A stretch of DNA of 64,000 bases from Dichetophora obliterata (GCA_963920525.1 OY986439.1:30328319-30392318), one strand, 5' to 3'. Positions 50,985-63,220 are shown, numbered from the stretch's first letter. The notes: generated from the letters alone by a model not told the origin. Numbers and translations are program-made.

Positions 50985-51575
50985 AGAGTTAAAAGTATGC
51001 GTGATGTTGCATGGATGAAACATGGATCCACCACTATTCACCAGAATCTACTGAATCAGCAAAAGAGTGGAAGTGCACCAAAGCGAGCGAAAACTCAACA
51101 AACGGCCGGAAATATGTTGGCGTCTATTTTTTTGGGATTCAAGCTGCATTTTGTTCATCGACTATTTGAGAAAAAGAAAAACAATCAGCAGCGACTATTA
51201 CTGCAAATTATTGCACCGATCCAAGAACGAAATCACAAACAAACGACCCGATTTATCGAAAAAAAAGCAATATTTTTGCAATACAATGCTTTAGCTCAAA
51301 AATCGATCAAAATCATTGCAAAAATGCACGAGTTACGCTTCCAACTGCTTCTTCATCCACCATATTATCCAGTCTTGGACCACAGCGACCATAATCTGCT
51401 CTCAAACTTAAAAAGGTGGCTCCAGGGAAGGGGGTTTGCGACGAATGAACAGGTCGAATTAGAAACCGAAGCGTATTTTGGGATCTTGAGAAATCTTACT
51501 ATTTAAAGGGCATTGCAATGTTAGAAAATCGTTAGAATAAGTGTATTGAGCTGAAAGGGTACAATGTGAAAGAAT
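50985..51575 (+). pseudogene. mariner transposase, C-terminal two thirds, decayed
   Basis: Pieces in two frames: MKHGSTTIHQ, SAPKRAKTQQTAGNMLASIF, an alternative-frame IDYLRKRKTISSDYYCKLL and RPDLSKKK, then YNALAQKSIKIIAKMHELRF (catalytic Asp position, normally QDNA, is lost), HPPYYPVLDHSDHNLLSNLK (aberrant D of the DD34D triad) and LKRWLQGRGF. The end, KGIAMLENR-stop-NKCIELKG, is the usual mariner tail. Not functional. The flanks have no clear terminal repeats. Confidence 0.8.
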
Positions 51576-51615
51576 AAACAATCATTTTGGCAAATACCGT
51601 GTTTTTTTTTTGTTA

Positions 51616-52074
51616 CAGGCATGCTACACAGGCCAGTATACTGGCTCTGTAGTTCGAAAAACTTAATACATTCATACTATTTTACAAATACACTCAGACT
51701 GGATTCACTTTCACGCCACTTTCATCGCTACTGGCAACGAAGTTTCAGAGCCAGTGGATTTTGACAGCAGTGTATGTCATAAAGGGGGATATCAGTGCTG
51801 TTTTTAATTACTTTTGGTGGGTTTATTTCGGGTTTTCGTCGATTTCGTACAGGAAGCAACACTGATAGCTTGTTTACAATTAAAATAAAAAAAACAACAA
51901 GTAAAGCACACGCAAACTGCAATAGCAGCGATGTAATTTTTTCAATAAACTTTCACGTGCATGTGTAGCACCTCCTGCTACTAGCATTAAAGTTCGGAAT
52001 TTCATTCTTTCGCACTTTCACTGTCACAGGCCTGTGTAACCGGCCTGTTAGGCCGGTAGTATCTTGAACGCCCT
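51616..52074. mobile_element. MITE with palindromic GGCC words
   Basis: Left GGCATGCTACACAGGCCAGT; right, as complement, AGGGCGTTCAAGATACTACC then GGCCTAACAGGCCGGTTACA. The right end resembles the end of the MITE at 35226 (AGGG...CAAACGATACTAC). The left end seems shortened. Confidence 0.5.
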
Positions 52075-52242
52075 AGTATCTTTCTTTTGATATCTATAAT
52101 GCAATGTATTGTTGGAAAACTCAAAAAACAGAAAATTTTTTAAGCAAATTTTCCCAGCTTTGGACCCCTATAACTTCGAAACTCTCATGCTGCCTTCGGA
52201 TTTGGACTTAAGAGGCCATAATCCATATAATCCTCAAAACAA

Positions 52243-52381
52243 TGGCCCATTATCATAGTCAAAATAAAAGTCGACTCTAAATTTAGTATAAGCATTTTTT
52301 ACAGTTTTTTAATATAACATGTTGTCAAAAAGCTTGCACTAAATTTAAAGTCGACTTTAGTTTTGCTATGATAATGGGCCA
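52243..52381. repeat. foldback, 139 bp, arms about 57 bp
   Basis: TGGCCCATTATCATAG at the left pairs with CTATGATAATGGGCCA at the right; AAAGTCGACT and TAAATTTAGT lie in both arms. Confidence 0.75.
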
Positions 52382-53451
52382 ATAAAATTTCAAATCAGAG
52401 TGGTCGCTACTCTGAAAAAGTTCCAAATAATAATAAAAAAGCAAAAGCGCAAGGCCTTTGCCAAGCATGTTAGTATAAAATGTTACCATAACGAACGCAC
52501 CCGCCAGCTGGTACAATAATCTTTTACAATTTTATGCATTTCATCATCGTTCTCACATTTGCTGTGGTGAATTTGTCGAACGTAAAAATAAAAATGGCTT
52601 CGTTGTACATAAAAGCACTGAATATAATAAAAAATCAAAACAATTTTAAATCAGTTTAAAATCAATTTAAAAGTGCAATTTTCGATAATACTTTAATATG
52701 AGTGTGCGTTCTATTGTTGGTGAATGCTAGTGAAAAGTAAAATTTTAGAAAGGGTGCGTAAAAAATAATTAAAAATTTTGCTGTTGTCTTACAAATGGTC
52801 GTCAAATTTAGAGCAATAAAAAAATCAAAGCAGTAGCAGCAGCTGAACATAAAAAGCTAATAAACTGTGTGCTCTAAAGTGTATGGCAAATAAATTATAA
52901 AATAATCAATTGCTCGATCAAATAAGAAATTTAATATAGAGTTTAAAAAATTTAGATGTTGGCACAAAAAAATTGAGGAAAAGTCGAAATTTGTGAATTA
53001 AGCGCCAGCTTCAGCGAAATGAAATTGAAGTGTTGAAAAGCATGTGTGTGTGATAAACAATTTTTACAGTTGCTTTATTATCAGTCAGCAAGTTCTAGTG
53101 GTTTTTTAATAAAATTTTATTGTTTTCAATAATAAATTTGCCTTAAATTAAAATTTTTTTTCTTTACAATAAGAAATTTTACACAATTTTCAACATTAAT
53201 GTGCCGTAGAAATGTCTACCAGCTTGATTCACCTTTTTCACCACGCCTTAGCGAAAGTGGTTTACGCGTTGACAATTGAGTGCAATGTTTTGACATGTTT
53301 GTCTAGCAAAACAAAAAACATAAAATTTCAAGGAAAATAATAGCGCTGTGGTGCACAAAGTCAACAACAAAACAAAATAAACATAAAATATATTAAAGTT
53401 TAAAGATGAAAACCTTTGTTTCTATTAATACCAATTTTCTTCCTCCTGCAG
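52382..53451 (+). other. presumed promoter and 5' untranslated exon/intron region of wapl
   Basis: No coding ORF. A splice acceptor TTCTTCCTCCTGCAG ends at 53451, so the transcript starts upstream and a first non-coding exon should lie in or before this stretch; I could not fix its ends. Confidence 0.5.
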
Positions 53452-53526
53452 TTTACATTTGAATGAAGACTCTAGCCAATATAAGTGAAAAAATTAATTC
53501 TTGCTACAATTACCATCACATAAATT

Positions 53527-54417
53527 ATGTCACGTTGGGGTAAAAATATTGTCGTCCCACTGGACTCGCTTCTTAAGGAGAAGGAGAACAACAATCGTCC
53601 AACCGTAGCGCGCTCTGTGGGCACAGTCGGCAAGTGGGGGAAAATGGGTTTCACCTCCACGCGCACCTATGCACTGTCCGCGCTTCCAGCTGCAGTTGCC
53701 GCTGCTGCTGCTGCCGCTGCTGCGGCTGCATCTAGCCCAACATTAAGTCCTGCTTCGGCTTTGGATGATGATATGTCGCCAACGGTGCCGGAACCACCAA
53801 AGCCCAAGAAATTCTTCAAGTCACGTAATGCTGCGCCACCAGAAATTATCGCTCAGATTATTCAACAGCTACCGCGCGCCTCAACTTCACCCATACGCGA
53901 TTCCTCATCAGCTGCAAGTTATGGTGGTATCACGCCCATGTATAGCGGTCGTGATTCTATCAAAGTGAAGATTCCTAAAACAAATTCTGCAGAGCGGAAA
54001 AAGAAATCTCTCAAGAAATCTATAAAGGCAGCAAAATCCGCTATCGCGACAAATGAGGATGGTGCGACTGAAGGCACGCCTGCTACCGAGGCCAAACCAA
54101 AAAAGAAAAAAGAAGAGAAAAAACTCAAGCCAGAGGCGCCACCTTCACGCATTATATCACGTGCTCGAAAAGCTGTGAACTATTGCGAAGACGATGAGGA
54201 TGAGCGAGCGCCAACGCCACTCAAGGACATAATCATGCCTAAGAATAAGCAGGCGCCGAAGGCCGAAGAGCCACCACCTATTGAGGAACCCGTGCTGCCG
54301 CCGCCAGCTGTGCCCGTTGCTCCTTCAGTTAACACTGTTGTAGCAGCGCCGCCTGCGCCACCGCAAATTGCACCAAAAACTCCAGAGCATCCGCCAATTG
54401 TGCTGCGAATATCGAAG
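53527..54417 (+). CDS. wapl: wings apart-like (wapl), first coding exon
   Basis: 297 residues from ATG 53527 to the donor AAG|GTAAGT at 54417/54418. The start, MSRWGKNIVVPLDS, and the block SVGTVGKWGKMGFTSTRTYA match my memory of the fly Wapl N-terminus. Wapl releases cohesin from chromosomes and in flies also affects heterochromatin. In this exon: KEN (19-21) in KEKEN, a possible degron; an Ala tract near residues 55-68; SPTVPEPPKPKKFFKSRNAAP; basic KKKSLKKSIKAAKSA and KPKKKKEEKKLKP stretches; SRARKAVNYCEDDEDERAPT; Pro-rich end. Mostly disordered, as expected; the conserved WAPL domain lies outside the window. The exon starts at 53452 (75-nt leader). Confidence 0.75.
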
Positions 54418-54444
54418 GTAAGTGTAAGGTAAAATATAGGATAA

Positions 54445-54631
54445 CTTCGTAAACTCATTTATGCAATGCATCAGTGTGTTTTATTTTGAATTTGTCCGAA
54501 CCTTATTAACCAAAACTGCGCAACTCTAGTGATATTCTTAAAAATAGTATAGTTGCGCAGCTTTGGTTAATCAGCTTCGGACAATTCAAAATAAAACACA
54601 CTGGATGCATTACAAAAATGCGTTTACGAAG
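54445..54631. repeat. long hairpin, two 81-bp arms, 25-nt loop
   Basis: Arms 54445-54525 and 54551-54631 are nearly complementary (CTTCGTAAAC to GTTTACGAAG; ACTGCGCAACT to AGTTGCGCAG; TTATTTTGAA to TTCAAAATAA). It starts 27 nt after the wapl intron donor. A foldback transposon or inverted duplication. Confidence 0.85.
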
Positions 54632-55955
54632 TCAGCCATACTATTGGTTACAATAAGAGAGCTGCCAAAGTATTTTAATTTTTCATTGAGTTGATCCCAA
54701 CATCATGCTAACAGATTTAAATGTCCACTTAATATCGATAATTTAGCTTAGAAATGCAATTCTAAATTAAATTTACTATGTTTTTTAAGAAAATTGCAAT
54801 TTTTTCAAATAGATTAGCAAAAAATTTAAAAGGTCAAAAAGAATCCCTTACTTTTAGATAAAATTTGAAATTCTTGAAAAATTAAACATTCCCTTTATAT
54901 TTTTGCATTAGAAATTTTGTGTGTTATATGTTGGCTTTAAGGGAGGTTTAAGGCGAAAGCCTCTAAAATTATGACATATTTTAGAAGATGTTTTCTTAAA
55001 AAGATTATAATATATACGAACAATTTCATTTGCATGTTAATTTTACATCAGAATAAGTAATAATTTTTGTTTTGTTATAACATATGTTTCTTTAAGTATG
55101 GGCTTTTCCACAGAAAAGTCCACCGTAACCGAAAAATTTAACTTATTTAAAACTTATTATTTTATGATCTTATCTAAGAGAAACATTTTAATTTTATTAA
55201 TTAAAGCAATTTTTACATAAATTAATTTACCATAATGATCAAATTTATGCACTTTTTTACAAATGTAGTTTTTTTTTTGTAAATGTTGAGTAAAGGTTTC
55301 TTTAATTTTTTGGTTTTAACATTGGTTTTAACATTTGGTCAAAACATTGGTGATGCCTGTGGCAAATATCAGAGAAAAGTCCGAGTCCCACATTAAAGAC
55401 GCCTCAATTTAGACACATCTCCCTTATATAAATATTTTGAAACAAAAACTAAATACATATATTAAGAATCTAAGATAAGTTCATACTATATTATGATCTC
55501 GTTATTGTGATAATTTAGATTTAGATTTAAATCAATTATTTATTTAGTAGTTTAAGATTAATTTTTCTATCCTCTTACACACGGGTATTCCGTCTGAGGA
55601 TTTTCCGTCTAGTCTATAAGCATTTGGGCATAATTGAAAGATGAACAGAAACTCAAATTTTACATATTTTTTTATGTAATAAGATCTAAGTTGAATTCCG
55701 GAAATATTTCAGGCCGCTCTCATTTTATAAGAATCCAATGTTGCAAAAATTAGTCTGAAATACTGGAGATTTTGTTTTTAATTTCCTACAAAACTAATTA
55801 TTATGGGATTCATAAAAAGGTTATGCTGTTACCTATTCAATGAGCCATCTATCTAAACATATAACAGTTTACGTATTATGCACACTTGACGGTTCCCTAG
55901 ATAATTATTAAAAAGAGATTTATATTTAGAAGCAGACCTGTGATGTATTTAAATA

Positions 55956-56276
55956 CAGTACGACCTCGCTCAACGCAACCCTCGCTACACGCAACTCCTC
56001 GATAATCTCAACACCCAAATTGTACGCAAAGTATAAATTGCAACAAAGTGCAGACCAAAATTTCCCAATTTTTAAAAAAATAAATTGAATAAAATGAAAT
56101 TATGTTTCTGAACAAAAATTTTTCGATTCACTTTAATTTGAATGTGTAGAAAATGCATATTTTTTTTTGGAAATAGGTCTATTGGCCAATATACAATTTT
56201 TCCTCGGTTTTTGCAATAACCTCAGATTTCGCAATTGACTTGAATTTAATTGGTTGCGTTGAGCGAGGTCGTACTG
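55956..56276. mobile_element. pogo/Tigger-like MITE, 321 bp, TA flanks
   Basis: CAGTACGACCTCGCTCAACG at the left and the exact complement at the right (25 bp perfect inverted match), flanked by TA. The terminal sequence style is that of pogo/Tigger elements. Confidence 0.8.
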
Positions 56277-56313
56277 TACAACGTATTTAAAATACTATTT
56301 AAATTCTTCTTAA

Positions 56314-57042
56314 GGGCGGGGTCTGGGTTTTCACTTTCGAAAAATCGATTTTTTTTTTTTTGTTTTATCTTATTGTTTAACATTTCAAGAATATGTCCTC
56401 AAAATTTTAATCCGATCTAAGCAATATTCTTGAAGTTATTGTTTAATTAGTCTCGGGGCCTTTAACGCTCTAACTCTAACAGCTAAACTTTAAACGCGTT
56501 TTTCTCAAAACTACTTTTTCAAAGTCCGTGTTCACTGCCATTTGAAAACTACTCGACCGATTCATTTCAAACTTTGTACACATTTTCTTCATATAAAATA
56601 CCTCCCCCCTACGTTTAGTAAAAATTTTTTTTTTAACATTAAGGGTGTTTCCCACCCACAAAATGGCGGAAATTTTAGTCGAAAATAACGGTTCACACTT
56701 TAGATGGCCGCCAAAAATTTTTAAATTAAAAAAAAAATAATCAGAGAACGTTGGGGGGAAGATTTGTTTATAATTTAACTAAATTTTTATGGTTTTTCAT
56801 TTTCAGATAATTTCCGGCCGAGTTACAGTGAACACCGCAAATTGTTTTTTTTTCAAGACGTCCTGGGGGAAGCTCTGTCACGGGCTAATGATTTAATATT
56901 TTTGCATGAAAAATTTACAGAACATAGTCAAAACTATGCTCAATAATGTATAGAAGGTTTGAATAAAATTGCTCAATCGATATTTGAGATAAAAAATCAC
57001 AAAAAAAGTGTTTTTTTTTACGCTGAAACCCAGACCCCTCCC
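56314..57042. mobile_element. TTAA-flanked MITE, 729 bp, GGGCGGGGTCTGGGTTT termini
   Basis: GGGCGGGGTCTGGGTTT and AAACCCAGACCCCTCCC are inverted inside TTAA (56310-56313 and 57043-57046). A TTAA target fits piggyBac or Kolobok. A relative lies at 47078. Confidence 0.75.
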
Positions 57043-58112
57043 TTAAATACTGGTCCAAGTAATTGAAAAATAAATACCAAATACAAATACTACGTATTGG
57101 TATTTGAAGAAAAACACAAATACTTGGTATTTGAAAAAGTAAGTACAAATACCAATACTTGAGTATTTGCAAGGCTGAATTTTCAAATACTGGCAAATAT
57201 TATTTTAAAGTATTTAGTAAATACTTTCAAATACTTCAGTTAATACTTAGTCAACATTGAATGAAACGTACCTTTTATTTTTATATGCATGTTAGCACGG
57301 TAAAGTGTGGTACAACACTGTGGTGGTTTTTTAACTCCATTGAAAACCACCCAATTGTGAATATCCTTAATGTGTTTTTTTTTTGTTTTTGTTACTTCAT
57401 AAATGAATTAATTTTTTAGTTTCAAGTAATAAATAACAAAAAATTGTATTAAAAACATTTTGAATTATTTACTTATTAAAATTTTCAATCGATCGCATGA
57501 TGCATATTGCAATTAGTTCTGTTGAAGGCCAATCACAACATATTAAAACATTTAAAGCTATTTAAATTAATTATATATAAGTATTTTTATGTTTTTTTCG
57601 GTATAATGATAGTACTTATGTGTTTTTTCTTTCTTTATTTCTTGTTTTGGTTTTTTTTTTTCGCTAACATGCATATAAAAATAAAATGGTACGTTACATT
57701 TACAAATACATGACTAAGTATTTACTGAAGTATTTGAAAGTATTTACTAAATACTTTTAAATAGTATTTGCAAATATTTGAAAATTCAGCTCTGCAAATA
57801 CTCAAGTATTGGTATTTGTATTTACTTTTTCAAATACCAAGTATTTGTTTTTTTTCAAATACCAATACGTAGTATTTGTATTTGGTATTTACTTTTCAAT
57901 TACTTAGGTATTTCTATTTGGATTCGTATTTGTATTTGAAAATCACAGGTCTGTTTAGAAGTACTGTAAACAGCGTAGAAATTACTGAGGGTTGTAATCG
58001 CTAAGCAGCGGCCGAAAGCCGCATATTTCAAAGATCATTAGATCCAGAAGTACTGCAGACAGCGAAGCCGGTGCTGGACTTACTGAGGGTTGTAATCTCA
58101 AGTCTTGGCTTA

Positions 58113-58525
58113 CAGTCCACCCTAAACAAGTGCGCGTGCGTGGTTTAACTGTCAAAATCGGCTCATGCCCATACATTTTGTATGAAGCCTACCGAAACAC
58201 GCACCGGACTACCGCAACATGAATCGAATTTCCAATTTTGACAGTGCGTTCGGATGTGAAGTTGGCTGCATAAAACCAAAGTATTAGAACAAAGAGCAAT
58301 TAGCTGCTTTTAATTAATTAATCTCGATTGCAAATGGAAGTATTTGCTATATTAATAGATTTTTACACAATTCTAAAAGTTTCTTTAAGATTTTTAAACC
58401 ATCAGACTGAGCTGGTTCGAAAGCAGCAGTTCTTTCCGCAGCGCACTTGTTTAGGTTAAGCGTAAAATAAAATTGCGTGGCGTTTGGGTACGCAGCGCAA
58501 CGCGCACTTGTTTAGGGTGCACTGT
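58113..58525. mobile_element. MITE, CAGTCCACCCTAAACAAG termini
   Basis: After TA: CAGTCCACCCTAAACAAGTG; the right end, CACTTGTTTAGGGTGCACTG, is near-inverted. Likely Tc1/mariner-type. Confidence 0.65.
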
Positions 58526-58771
58526 TACACTAATCAAGACTTGACGGTCAAGTTTCGCATATTCCCTTTTAAACTTGATTGCTCAATTTGCACTCGTCAA
58601 GAGTTGACGGTCAATTGTTTCTTTCACTTCTCCCTTTTTCTGAAGTTTGCGCTGATGACGCCGAAATAAAATAAAAAATAACGGGTCAACGAACGAACAC
58701 AAAACGAATTGCCCAAGAATTTACGGTAGGTTCAAGTTTGTTCTTTCCACTTTCCACATGCGACGATCGCC

Positions 58772-59243
58772 ATGTCCCCTTTCACATTGTTCAAGAATTG
58801 AATTAAATTTTTTTTTACGTTCTCTTTTGGGCTTGATGAAAGCTTTCACATTTGTCTTTGAATTGAATTCAATTGCATGTCATCTATGCTTGCTTTCTTA
58901 AAAACAAAAGCGATTGCATCAACAGCTTAAAATTGTTCGTAAAATATTAATTATAATTCATAAGCGATGGAAACATGCTTATTATACATAAATATTGAAA
59001 ATAATTCAACAAAATAACTTATATTCAAGTTTCAGTACATCAAACGCACGCCGATACACAAAAAAGAAAATGAATCAATCTGCAAAAAGTGAGAAAAGCA
59101 CAAAAGGAATACCAAAAAATTGACGGTACAGAGACACCGGTACCGTCAACTTTTTCTCCCTTTTGTCGCTACCGATTTGCGGCAAATTGCCTACAAACTA
59201 TGAAAATTGAATTCAATTCTTGACCAATGTGAAAGGGGTCCAT
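58772..59243. mobile_element. MITE, CCCCTTTCACATTG termini, copy 1
   Basis: ATGTCCCCTTTCACATTGTT at the left, CAATGTGAAAGGGGTCCAT at the right. Inside, CAAGAATTGAATT and its complement repeat. Same family style as 60539-61023. Confidence 0.7.
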
Positions 59244-60538
59244 GAAACAAACAACTTGACCGTCCAGGACTAAGCAGCGGCCGAAGTCCGCCTATTACAA
59301 AGAGAATATTATCCAGAAGTACCGTAGACAGCTAAGGCGGTGTTGGCCTTACTGAGGGTTGTAATCCCTAAGCAGCGGCCTATTAAAAAGAAAACAAAAA
59401 CATTTATTTGTTTTCATTAAATTTTTACTTCCAGCTACATACCATACATGTATATATCGCTCATTTGATCGAATAACGGGATACACGCATTTTTAACTAG
59501 CTTTCATATGACATGGCATTTATTAGCAAAAGTTGTTCCAGCTTAACAAAAATTTTTCACCTTTTCTGTCGTAAAAACAAACAACGCTACCTGCCATTTT
59601 TAACGAAGATAATTTTCTTCAAAAAGTTTTTATAAACTTTACAGAATGTAAATGTATACCAATATCTCTTTTTCGCTAAAAATTTTTTAATCTAGCTCAT
59701 TTTCTGTGTGCTTAAAATATCTTTACACTTCGAGAATAATAAATTTAATTTATTATACTAATGCAATATTGTAAATTTATAACGAAAATTCATTTTAACT
59801 TAATGAAAGTTAGTTAAAAACGCAATTTTGAATTTTTATTATTTTCACAACAAAACTAACTTTTGTTTAAATTTTTGATTAATTAATATAACGATAAATT
59901 CACATTTTAAAGGTTGTCCCTATTAATTTGGCTATCCACTTTATATCGATGTTTAAGGACACAAAAAAAAATTAAATTACCAGTAACGCTGTTTCTTAAT
60001 TTTTTTTTTATTAAAGATAGGTTTACAAATTTTCTTTAAAGAAATCAAATTTTCTTTCAGAAGCGGCTGAACTGTGAAGAAGTGTCATTTTTATTAAAAT
60101 TTATTAGTTCTATATAACAGTTTTTTCCATGCTATTTTTAAAAGGAGAATTTTGTCCCAAAAGTCTACAATATCCATGTCGCTTTTTAGGCTAAATTAAG
60201 AAAATCGTAGTAATTTCCATTGGACTAGGGCAGGGTTGTTTTTTGTAGAAAACAAGTTCTATAACATTGAAAAAGGCCGATAATTTTAATACGATTTTGC
60301 AAGTAACACAATACAGTGTATCTTTAAAGTCACGGCAAAAATTTCACGTTTTCACATCGAAAAAAAATTTACCAGTTTTGGTAAAATTTTCACATTTTGA
60401 CAACGCTGATTTTGAAAAAAGTTAATAATGAAATAAAAAAGAAAAAATATGTTATATATGTGTACCCTTTGAAACAAACTCTAAAATTATCCTCATCCAT
60501 AGTTGCCAACCAAAATTACCACACAAATTCCTTTTTCC

Positions 60539-61023
60539 TAGACCCCTTTTATATTGATCAAGACTTGAAGTCAAGTTTCATAGTTTGTAGGCAATTCGCC
60601 GCACATCGAAAGCGACGGATGGAAAAAAGAAACTTGAAGCTATACCGGCAATTTTTCTTATTCCTTTTGTTATTTTCGCGTTGTTGACAGTGTATTTATT
60701 TTATTTTTGGCATATCAATGTGAGTTTGTTAGAGTTCGGTTGCATTAAATTTTGTTTGCATTTTATTTAATATAATTTTGCATTAAATTTTTATGCAAAA
60801 ACACTTTTTTAACTTCCATCGTGGAAAAAAATTAAAATTCAGTTTGCAAATTTCTGGAAACTATTATTCATTTGCTTGCTACCTATCTCGTTTTATTTTT
60901 AGAAAACAAGGAAAGAAGACAAGAAATTGAATTCAAGTCTTGACCAATGTGAAAGCTTTCGTCAAGTTCAAAAGAGAACGTCAAAAAACTTGACTTCGTC
61001 TTGAACAATGCAAAAGGGGTCCT
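60539..61023. mobile_element. MITE, ACCCCTTTTATATTG termini, copy 2
   Basis: TAGACCCCTTTTATATTGAT at the left and TTGAACAATGCAAAAGGGGT at the right are inverted. Inside, CAAGACTTGAAGTCAAGTTT is itself a palindrome-rich word repeated at the other end. 60900-60975 also resembles the matching interior part of 58772-59243. Confidence 0.7.
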
Positions 61024-61194
61024 ACACTTGAATTTTAAAACTCCCACAAGAATTCCCATAGGAAAAAATACCACAGCAAGTAAAAATACCATAAAAACTC
61101 CGCAGAAATTAAAAAATGCCACAAAAATCCCACAGTTAATAAAAAAATAACCCAAAAAAAATCTCCACAACTCTTGACAAACACCGCAAAAAGT

Positions 61195-62371
61195 CGAAAA
61201 AGTTCAAAAGTACTCAACATTCTAAATTTTTCTAAATGTAAAATCTTAACGTTCTCCAGAAGAAGCATATCAATCAATTACGACTACACCGACGATTCTG
61301 CGCGTGGGTTTAGTAGAGTAAGTCAGTATAAGGACCTAGTCATATTCTTTGATCATAAGCTTTCTTTAGATATTCACGTCGAATACGTTATATCAAAAGC
61401 CAATTCTCAATTAGGTTTTTTAAAAAGAAATTCTGAGGAGTTTCTAGATTCTTATACATCTAAAGCAGTTTTTGTTAGTCTTGTGAGATCTCTTCTGGAG
61501 TATGCAAGTGTTATCTGGGATCTCTTCTATGAATGTTTTAAGTCTAGATTTGAAAATGTCCAGAAGCGCTTCACAAGGTTAGCGTTGCGTCAGTTGTACT
61601 CCTGGGAAACATGCCTGCTTACTGGTTACGTTGTCGACTGTTGTGCCTTAATTACCTCTCACAAAGACGTGTTGTATCAAACGTTCTATTCATAAGGGAC
61701 ATAATTGATGGCAGAATAAATTCATCAGAGCTGCTTTCTGTCACTCCATTCAATATACCTAGTCGTACCCTTAGAAACTTTGATTTATTCCACACATCTT
61801 ACCATAGAGCTAATTATGGGCTTAATGAAGCTATTAATAGATGCTTGTCTCATTGCAATACGGTTGCAAATCAGCTCGACTTCTCCAGCGATCGCTATAA
61901 TTTTAAAAGTCAGCTGTTAGACATTATTGAAAATATGTAATCTTTCTTTAATATAATTACTAAATACCTCCTCTTATCAATCCTGTTAATTTTTTCTTAT
62001 AAAGTATTCAGTGAATTTAATTTAACTTTATTAAATTATTGCAGTTGTTTAATTAATCACGTTGTTTAAATTTCTCTTTTTTGGTGGAACTTGATTAAAC
62101 ATTGTAATATATCGAATCTATTCGATCATTAATCTGTTTCTGTACATAGAAGTTATTTATAAGATATTTACTATAAGTTTAGAGTTAATTTAAACTATGT
62201 AATCTGTGAAGGTTTCCTGGTAGATGAATTGAAATAAATTGATACTTTGAGTTTAACATACATATAATGTATTAAATATAAATAATAGCTTCTAAGTTTA
62301 AATATGTAATCTGTAAGAGTTTTACCCGGTAGATGAATTGAAATAAATTTAATTGAATTGAATTGAATTGA
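61195..62371 (+). pseudogene. 3' end of a non-LTR retrotransposon ORF2 with simple-repeat tail
   Basis: Truncated at the 5' side. The translation has FSKCKILTFSRRSI, YKDLVIFFDHKLSLDIHVEY, SKANSQLGFLKRNSEEF, FVSLVRSLLEYASVIWDLFY, ENVQKRFTRLALRQLY, then (after a frameshift near 61620) RRVVSNVLFIRDIIDGRI and PFNIPSRTLRNFDLFH, stop at 61940. This is the thumb/C-terminal region of Jockey/CR1/I-like LINEs. The 3' region has a 50-bp direct repeat (GTAGATGAATTGAAATAAAT at about 62220 and 62330) and ends in four AATTG repeats at 62351-62371. Confidence 0.75.
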
Positions 62372-63220
62372 ACATTCCCACAAAGAGTAAACAAAGTTAT
62401 ATATTCAATATTTGTAAAAAGCTTATAAATATTTTGTAATATATAACACACAAAATATCTAAATTTTATTAATGGTATAACAAGAAAAAATTAAATTAAC
62501 AAAAAATAGGCGAAAAACATTAAATAAATGCGTTCTATAATAATGAATTGAATTAAAATTTGGTGATATGTACTTCTTATAAATAAAAAATATAAAAAAT
62601 TCAATATATTGATATCTTCATTTCCATTTGAAATTTTATTGAATATTTACTTATTCAATATTAGTTTTGAGTCAAATATGTATATAAAACACACTAAACA
62701 AATTATGACTTTCAGTGAAATGAGATTATGCTTCTTATGTATAGTATGTTTTAATAATGTGGGAAAAATCCCATACAAGGTAAAAAACACAGCGCTGAAT
62801 TAAAAAATACCATGGGAATCCCTTTTCCCACAGCAATTGAAAAATACCATTAAAGGGATTTTTTCCACAAAGTGGGCATCTTTGCTGTCATCCCTACTCA
62901 GCATGCAGCATATAAATCCTTTAATTTTTACCCACCTCAGTTATAATGTAATAGATTCTAATGATCTTCAAAGCTGCGATCTATTACAATCGCGATCAAT
63001 TAAAAAAAGTACGCGAAAAAATCAAACAAAGCAAAACAAGTAAAAATTCGTTTGTCAACACAACTTGAAAAACGCGCGCGCTTTTTAACTTAATTTTTTT
63101 ATTTAACGATATTCTTGTTCATTCATTTTGTGTTAATGTTTCTTTGCTGTTAATTGAAGTAAATAATATAGTATTCACACAATTAACGAATTATTTATTT
63201 TTCTTTCTTTGCGTTTGCAG

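Larger units (their letters stand above)
55933..57953. mobile_element. hAT element, 8-bp TSD TTTAGAAG, carrying two MITEs
   Basis: CAGACCTGTGAT begins the left end and its near-complement ATCACAGGTCTG ends the right. TTTAGAAG flanks both (55925-55932 and 57954-57961). AAATAC/GTATTTG words are densely repeated near both ends (57065-57240, 57695-57940), forming long imperfect inverted arms. Two later insertions lie near its left end. No transposase. Confidence 0.85.
57959..59385 (+). repeat. tandem unit of about 100 bp, interrupted by MITEs
   Basis: The unit includes GAAGTACTGCAGACAGCG, CTTACTGAGGGTTGTAATC and CTAAGCAGCGGCCGAA. It is seen at 57959-58106 and again at 59273-59385, with an intervening 1.17 kb of inserted MITEs splitting one array. 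Confidence 0.7.
54418..63220 (+). other. wapl intron 1, 8803 bp, packed with transposons
   Basis: GTAAGT donor, TTTGCAG acceptor, phase 0. It holds the foldback at 54445, hAT and MITE nests at 55933-57953, tandem units and MITEs at 57959-61023, and a LINE 3' fragment. 54632-55932, 59386-60538 and 62372-63220 show no gene or clear element, only AT-rich DNA; at 61035-61180 and 62755-62870 CCCACAG(A)AATT/ACCACAAAAA words recur as a degenerate simple repeat. Confidence 0.75.
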
